Below are positions 57,886 through 64,000 of a stretch of 64,000 bases of DNA, piece by piece (position 1 is the stretch's first letter; each line of letters begins with the position of its first letter). Origin of the DNA: Periplaneta americana (Eukaryota; Arthropoda; Insecta; Blattodea; Blattidae); assembly GCF_040183065.1 (NCBI RefSeq), contig NC_091133.1, positions 135,702,306 to 135,766,305 on the forward strand, read 5' to 3'. A model generated the notes under the pieces. The model did no database searches, was not told the origin of the DNA, and saw only the letters and a program-made list of their open reading frames with translations. The position numbers and the translations under genes were made by a program.

Positions 57886-60475
57886 GGATTCTAGTTATAT
57901 TTCAAGACTGTGCCTAGACCGTTTGAAATATTTTAAGTCTATGCCTAGACCGTCTCGAAAATTTTAAGACTGTGCCTAGACCGTCTGGAATATTTTAAGA
58001 CTGTGCCTAGACCGTCTAAAATATTTTAAGACTGTGCCTAGGCCGTCTAGAATATTTTAAGACTGTGCCTAGACCGTCTGCAATATTTTAAGTCTGTGCC
58101 TAGACCGTCTGGAGTATTTTAAGACTGTGCCTAGACCGTCTGGAATATTTTAAGCCTGTGCCTAGACCGTCTGGAATTTTTTAAGTCTGTGCATAGACCG
58201 GCTGGAATATTTTAAGTCTGTGCCTAGACCGTCTGGAATATTTTAAGACTGTGCCTAGACTGGAATATTTTAAGACTGCCTAGACCTTCTATAATATTTT
58301 AAGACTGTGCCTAGACCGTCTGAAATATTTTAAGTCTGTGCCTAGACCGTCTGGAATATTTTAAGACTATGCCTAGACCGTCTAAAATATTTTAAGACTG
58401 TGCCTAGACCGTCTGGAATATTTTAAGACTGTGCCTAGACCGTCTGGAATATTTTAAGACTGTGCCTAGACCGTCTGGAATATTTTAAGACTCTGCCTAG
58501 ACCGTCTGGAATATTTAAGACTGTGCCTAGACTGTCTAGAATATTTAAGACTGTGCGTAGACCGTCTGGAATATTTTAAGACTGCGCCTAGACCGTCTAA
58601 AATATTTTAAGACTGTGCCTAGACCGTATAGAATATTTTAACACTGTGCCTAGACCGTCTGGAATATTTTAAGACTCTGCCTAAACCGTCTGGAATATTT
58701 AAGACTGTGCCTAGACTGTCTAGAATATTTAAGACTGTGCGTAGACCGTCTGGAATATTTTAAGACTGTGCCTAGATCGTCTGGAATATTTTAAGACTGT
58801 GCCTAGACCGTCTGGAATATTTTAAGACTGCCTAGACCGTCTGGAATATTTAAGACTGTGCCTAGACTGTCTAGAATATTTAAGACTGTGCGTAGACCGT
58901 CTGGAATATTTTAAGACTGTGCCTAGACCGTCTAAAATATTTTAAGACTGTGCCTAGACCGTCTAGAATATTTTAACACTGTGCCTAGACCGTCTGGAAT
59001 ATTTTAAGTCTGTGCCTAGACCTTCTGGAGTATTTTAGACTGTGCCTAGACGTCTGGAATATTTTAAGACTGTGCCTAAACCGTCTGGAATATTTTAAGT
59101 CTGTGCCTAGACCGTCTGGAATATTTTAAGTCTGTGCTTAGACCGTCTGGAATATTTTAAGACTGTGCCTAGACCGTCTGGAATATTTTAAGACTCTGCC
59201 TAGACCGTCTGGAATATTTGACTGTGCCTAGACTGTCTAGAATATTTAAGACTGTGCGTAGACCGTCTGGAATATTTTAAGACTGTGCCTAGACCGTCTA
59301 AAATATTTTAAGACTGTGCCTAGACCGTCTAGAATATTTTAAGACTGTGCCTAGACCGTCTGGAATATTTTAGGTCTGTGCCTAGACCGTCTGGAGTATT
59401 TTAGACTGTGCCGAGACCGTCTGGAATATTTTAAGACTGTGTCTAAACCGTCTGGAATATTTTAAGACTGTGCCTAGACCGTCTGGAATATTTTATGTCT
59501 GTGCGTAGACCGTCTGGAATATTTTAAGACTGTGCCTAGACCGTCTGGGATATTTTAAGACTGTGCCTAGACCGTCTGGAATATTTTACCGCTGTGCCTG
59601 GACCGTCTGGAATATTTTAAGACTGTGCCTAGACCGTCTGGAATATTTAAGACTGTGCCTAGACTGTCTAGAATATTTAATACTGTGCGTAGACCGTCTG
59701 GAATATTTTAAGACCGTGCCTAGACCGTCTGGAATATTTTAAGACTGTGCCTAGACCGTCTGGAATATTTTAAGACTGTGTCTAGACCGTCTGGAATATT
59801 TTAAGACTGTGCCTAGACCGTCTGGAATATTTTAAGACCGTGCCTAGACCTTGTAAAATATTTTAAGTCTTTGCCTAGACCGTCTGGAATATTTTAAGAT
59901 TGTGCCTAGACCGTCTGGAATATTTTAAGGCTGTGCCTAGACCGTCTGGAATATTTTAAGACCGTGTCTACACCGTCTGGAATATTTAAGACTGTGCCTC
60001 GACAGGCTAGAATATTTTAAGACTGTGCCTCGACAGGCTAGAAAATTTTAAGACTGTACCTCGCCCGTCTAGAATATTTTAAGACTGTGCCTCGCCACGC
60101 TAGAATATTTTAAGACTTTGCCTCGACAGGCTAGAATGTTTTAAGACTGTGCCTCAACCGTCTAGGATATTTTAAGACTGTGCCTCGACGGTCTGTAATA
60201 TTTTAAGACTGTGTTTCGCCCGTGTAGAATATTTTAAGAATGTGCCTCGACGGTCTGTAATATTTTAAGACTGTGCGTAGACCGTCTGGAATATTTTAAG
60301 ACTGTGCCTCGACGGTCTGTAATATTTTAAGACTGTGTTTCGCCCGTGTAGAATATTTTAAGACTGTGCCTCGACGGTCTGTAATATTTTAAGACTGTGT
60401 TTGGCCCGTGTAGAATATTTTAAGACTGTGCCTCGACGGTCTGTAATATTTTAAGACTGTGCTTCGACTAAAATT
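57886..60475. repeat. 31-bp minisatellite, roughly 80 copies over 2.6 kb
   Basis: Unit: GACTGTGCCTAGACCGTCTG then GAATATTTTAA. Variants recur as groups, notably a 30-bp form (ATATTTAAG) paired with CTAGACTGTCTAGAATATTT and GTGCGTAGACC, at about 58505, 58690, 58845, 59220 and 59640, showing higher-order duplication. From about 60000 to the end the unit shifts to CCTCGACAGGCTAG and CCTCGACGGTCTGTAATATT types. No ORF across it. Confidence 0.97.
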
Positions 60476-61047
60476 GCTTACTTTTTCACTGAAACGAGTG
60501 ACGTAGAATATCTTTTAAACGTGTGCCTGCATCAGATTCTGATAGTTACGTCACTGCTGCACCTCGTTAAAATGCTAGAATTGGCGGCGCCGAACATGCC
60601 TGGTTTACCCCAATTAGCATGATTCAGCTTCAGAAAGACTACGTTTATCTGTGTGCAAACATTCCGTTTTTCTGTTGGTTTGTAATTGTATATTCGAAAT
60701 GGGCTCCGATGTGGCACCATTCACAATGAGTGTATTGTATTCTTTAATGCTTGTGATATATTTTAACTCCTTGTTTCTCCTTGTCTTCATGGTCACTTAA
60801 ATTCGTTCCTACTCTTTCTCCTTCTAGATATTCGTTTGTGAGAGACGAAGTCCCTAAACTAACTTTATAAATCGTAAAGTTTTGTCTGTGGGTGTAGCAT
60901 TAATATCAACGTACTGGATAGTGGCAAGCGGAGGTTCGCTTGTTTGCCTTTTCGCAAGTCTTGCAAGCCCAGACGACGTCACTTTTTTTTTTTTTTTTTT
61001 TTTTCCCAGAGCGCTCTGGCCAGTCATCGACTAGGCTGCCCGTCAGT
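60476..61047. other. No recognised gene; poly(T) at 60985-61004
   Basis: Short chance frames only. The poly(T) run lies next to CAAGCCCAGACGACGTCAC and could be a minus-strand retroelement tail, but I see no body. Confidence 0.4.
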
Positions 61048-62091
61048 TTAAGGGGAGAGGATGGTATTGTTTTTAACTTTTTTCCTATTTGGTGTAAAAT
61101 ATTAATTTTCTGTATGTAGAGAGCTCATAGCTGTGGCAACTCAACCAAATAAAAATATTTTGAAAAAAATATTTGAGGGCTCAAAAAAAAATATACCCAA
61201 TGCAGGATAGTACTGAAACCAATATATCTAAACCGTTTTTAAAGGTAGATTCATACAGTTTTTTTGCAATGTATTTACAAAAGCAAACTGTCTGTAACAG
61301 AATTTTGATATTGGTCCCTACGTTTGTAAAATAAGCAATTAAAATTTAATAACAATTTTCTGATTTCCTTTTTTGCAAACTAATGGACGTATTTTTTAAA
61401 TGAAATAAATTAACAAACTTCTGTTACAGAGAAACGTTTCCTAATAGTCTAAAGAATGTGTGTTCTAAATTTCATGCATGTATCTTTAATAGTTCAGAAA
61501 TTGTATCCATTTTTGTCTGGCAATGTAGCAAAAAAAAAATGAAGTTACTGGAAACCGATAAAAGCGGGCGTGTGATTAAAAAATCCATAGCGCAGGAAGT
61601 TTAAAAATGACGTCTCAACATCCGATAAGGGCACAAATACCCACAAAATGTTATGCAATGCATTCCACACATATCAAAGTGTATTTTAAAGAAAAAAAAA
61701 TTTGAAAGTTAAATTTACCGGAAACAACAATAAAAGTGGGCGAGTGATTTAAAAATCCATAACGCAGGAAGTTTAAAAATGGTGTCTCAACATTCGATAA
61801 GGTCACAATACCCACAAAATGTTATGCTATGCATTCGACGTATATCAAAGTGTATTTAAAAAAAAAAAATTGAAAGTTTAATTTACCGGAAACAACAATA
61901 AAAGTGGGCGAGTGATTTAAAAATCCATAACGCAGGAAGTTTAAAAATGGCGACTCAACATCCGATAAGGGCACAAATACCCACAAAATGTTATGCTATG
62001 CATTCCACACATATCACAGAATATTTTAAAGATTTTTTTTTCTGAAAATTTACTCATTTTTCACCAAAAAAATACCATCCTCTCCCCTTAA
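61048..62091. mobile_element. TTAA-flanked TIR element, 1.04 kb, non-autonomous
   Basis: TTAA at 61048-61051 is followed by GGGGAGAGGATGGTATT; the other end reads AATACCATCCTCTCCCC then TTAA at 62088-62091. The 17-bp inverted repeat is perfect. TTAA duplication is the habit of piggyBac-type elements, but the terminal bases are GGGG rather than CCC, so the superfamily is not settled. No transposase frame; the right half is a triplicated internal repeat. Confidence 0.8.
61540..62030. repeat. Three tandem ~170-bp units inside the TTAA element
   Basis: CGCAGGAAGTTTAAAAATG occurs at 61591, 61763 and 61931 (steps of 172 and 168), each within GAAAC..ATAAAAG(C/T)GGGCG, TCCATA(A/G)CGCAGG, CAACAT(C/T)CGATAAGG, ACCCACAAAATGTTATGC and a following A-run. 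Confidence 0.95.
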
Positions 62092-62590
62092 CAATACCTT
62101 ATCGAACGCAACGGCATCTGTCTTTGGTTAGGTTAGCGAGAAGAAGTCGAGGATTCGCCATGAAATTATTGAACATTCGCCTTACAGTTGGTGAAAACCT
62201 CGAAAAAACCGAACAGTTAAACAGCATAGCCTGGCATTTGATATTCCTTGTTTTTTGTCATTCAGTCTGTCTCCAGTACTTGTAGACTATTTTGTGAGAC
62301 AGACGACGTCTATCTCTTGGCGTATCGTTTGCACAGCATTGCAGTGCACTTGTTCCCAAATGGCGAATGCAAAGGAATCTGTCGCCGTGTAGCGAACTTT
62401 TTCATCTCTGAAGTCAGTTCAAGTCTGGTGAGCTCTTACCTGAGCTGTAGGGAGCGTTTCGGGTATACATGGCCGAAGTTTTGTAGTAGCATCCTTCCCC
62501 ACCTGGTGCCATCTTGTGCCTTTACTTTGAACAAGACAGCATTTACCGAATTAACTAAAAGGAATGCGCCTTAAACAGCCAACATTCTTT
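62092..62590. other. No recognised gene
   Basis: A 108-codon plus-strand frame (62248-62574) has no recognised domain and no coding-type neighbours. Probably chance or an unknown repeat. Confidence 0.4.
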
Positions 62591-62861
62591 TAACTTGCAC
62601 TAAAGTTTTGTTTGTGAATTCTCACTCAATTGTATTCATATCTGAATAATGAAGTCAATTCCAGGAATCCTGTGGTTATTTGTTATAGAGTACTATTCAG
62701 TTGTTAGTATATTGTAAAATACATCAAAATGGGAGTAAATGTCCCAATAGATCTACTCAACCTCGTCCTTGTGTAAACTTTCGAATTATAAACGTGGATG
62801 TATGCTGAGAAGCAGTCGTTGAAAGAATGTTATTTCTTCATATCATAATGAGTGAACATGT
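62591..62861 (+). repeat. Direct repeat, copy 1
   Basis: From TAACTTGCACTAAAG to GAGTGAACATG. About 240 bases align with 63515-63759; the best part is AAATACATCAAAATGGGAGT to the end, with very few differences. Confidence 0.9.
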
Positions 62862-63514
62862 TTGTGCGAGATCGTGCGTATTTGCTTGGTTTCCGCACAA
62901 AACCAATCCGCGGAAAGTCTAAAATTCCACATTCAGTATTCCCAACCTAACACACATAACAATTTCCCTCTTCTTACCTCTTAAGTGACATATTGATTTT
63001 ACTGCTTTAGGCTTTTAACATATTATTTTTAGAGACGTTCAATATAGTAATAATTATAAATTGGAAACTTACCACTGCAATTTCACCTAAATTGCACTGT
63101 TAATTATTGTTTTTAAATATTTGCAAAAATTAAGTAAACTCTACAACTCCACTAAAGTTACTGCATTCGTGATGCAAGTAACATTAAGGAAGCCGTGAAA
63201 AAATCAACAAGATACCAAACTCATCATAGACTGGGGGGAGGGGGGGGGAAGACAGACGTATATCACGGCCTGCTGGAGTATAGTAAAGACAGAAAACATT
63301 TTAAAGCAACAATGTTGAAGATAGGTATTTTTGTTTTGCAAATTTGCCGTCATTGAACAGAAACCAAGATGGAGATTTCATTGCAACTAATTAGAAATTC
63401 CTCTTTCAGGTATGTAATAAACGATCTTCGCACAAAATACTACGTTTCGCTTTTTCAAAATTTTCCTCGAACATCAAAACTTCAACATACCGCTCTTGTA
63501 ACGCATATTACTAT
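62862..63514. other. Spacer between direct repeats
   Basis: AT-rich, with a G-rich run (about 63233-63249) and no recognised feature. Confidence 0.5.
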
Positions 63515-63759
63515 TAACTTTCACTAAAGTTTTGTATCAAATCTGGATACTGATGCCAATTCCAGGAATCCAGTGGTTACTTGTTATAGAGTACTATTCG
63601 GCTGTTAGATTGTAAAATACATCAAAATGGGAGTAAATGTCCCAATAGATCTACTCAACCTCGTCCTCGTGTAAACTCTCGAATTATAAACGTGGATGTC
63701 TGCTGAGAAGCAGTCGTTGAAAGAATGTTATTTCTTCATATCATAATGAGTGAACATGT
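63515..63759 (+). repeat. Direct repeat, copy 2
   Basis: Same orientation as 62591-62861, with small deletions near its start. The 241 bases after it to the window end show nothing recognised. Confidence 0.9.
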
Positions 63760-64000
63760 CTACATTGGATCGAAGATGAATGTATTGCTCAACAAGTTTA
63801 AGGAACCGAATTATTTTTCCTTGCAGTTCTGAACCAACATGGCAGTTCCGCTAAACGAAAACAGATAATATCCTGAAACCTATAAACGTTAGGTCTGTGG
63901 AAAGGAGGAAGATCTCGGCTAAGCTGCTCAAAATGAAGATTCTAGGAGGCTCGCATTACGTGTTTTAGTCTATAAATATCGGAATTAGTTTCCGTCAGCC

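Noticed and set aside
57886..60475. CRISPR-like regular repeat
   Set aside because: Units are contiguous without unique spacers and the genome is animal.
57886..60475. Heat-shock-element array from GAATATTTT spacing
   Set aside because: Lacks the inverted GAA/TTC triplets at the right spacing.
62248..62574. 108-codon ORF as a host gene
   Set aside because: No domain or codon pattern recognised, between repeats.
56021..64000. Upstream kinase exons within the window
   Set aside because: I looked for N-lobe motifs (glycine loop, VAVK-type lysine) on the minus strand and found none I could support.

Overview
The window looks like a piece of a large, transposon-rich insect genome. The only host gene I can support is a receptor tyrosine kinase of the discoidin domain receptor (Ddr) type on the minus strand. 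It is seen as three canonical exons separated by introns of about 14.6 and 17.6 kb. The LINE and SINE families, the Merlin-, Tc1- and mariner-type remnants, and the long satellite and minisatellite arrays fit an insect with a big genome. A cockroach or termite (Blattodea) is my best guess, from the look of the repeats; I could not run a database check.

Layout. 1-12976 is a satellite array of about 27 monomers of roughly 480 bp, with signs of higher-order blocks. 12977-23370 is mostly unrecognised, with a decayed DUF4817-type element, a tRNA-derived SINE dimer, a LINE tail and a 512-bp TIR element. 23371-56020 is the Ddr kinase locus: C-terminal exon 23371-23673, activation-loop exon 41146-41287 and catalytic-loop exon 55928-56020. 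The 5' exons (ligand-binding, transmembrane and N-lobe parts) must lie beyond 64000. Its introns are packed with mobile DNA: a 51-bp minisatellite, a Tc1-type transposase pseudogene, several SINEs, a multi-level nest of transposons at 31.8-36.6 kb, nested LINEs at 39.4-40.9 kb, a Merlin-like element with a 67-bp internal satellite at 41.3-44.1 kb, further LINE copies with clear target-site duplications, a TIR element interrupted by a LINE, a MITE inside a LINE, and a 55-bp minisatellite. Upstream of the last visible exon come a 2.6-kb array of a 31-bp repeat, a TTAA-flanked TIR element and a pair of dispersed direct repeats.

Most ORFs here are remnants of transposases and reverse transcriptases, or chance frames in satellite DNA. 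The most informative content is insertion history. Many junctions carry readable target-site duplications (TA, AATT, TTAA, and 9 to 16 bp). In two cases removing the insert and one copy of the duplication restores the reading frame of the interrupted element. I found no CRISPR array, no rRNA, no convincing functional tRNA and no bacterial-type operon.
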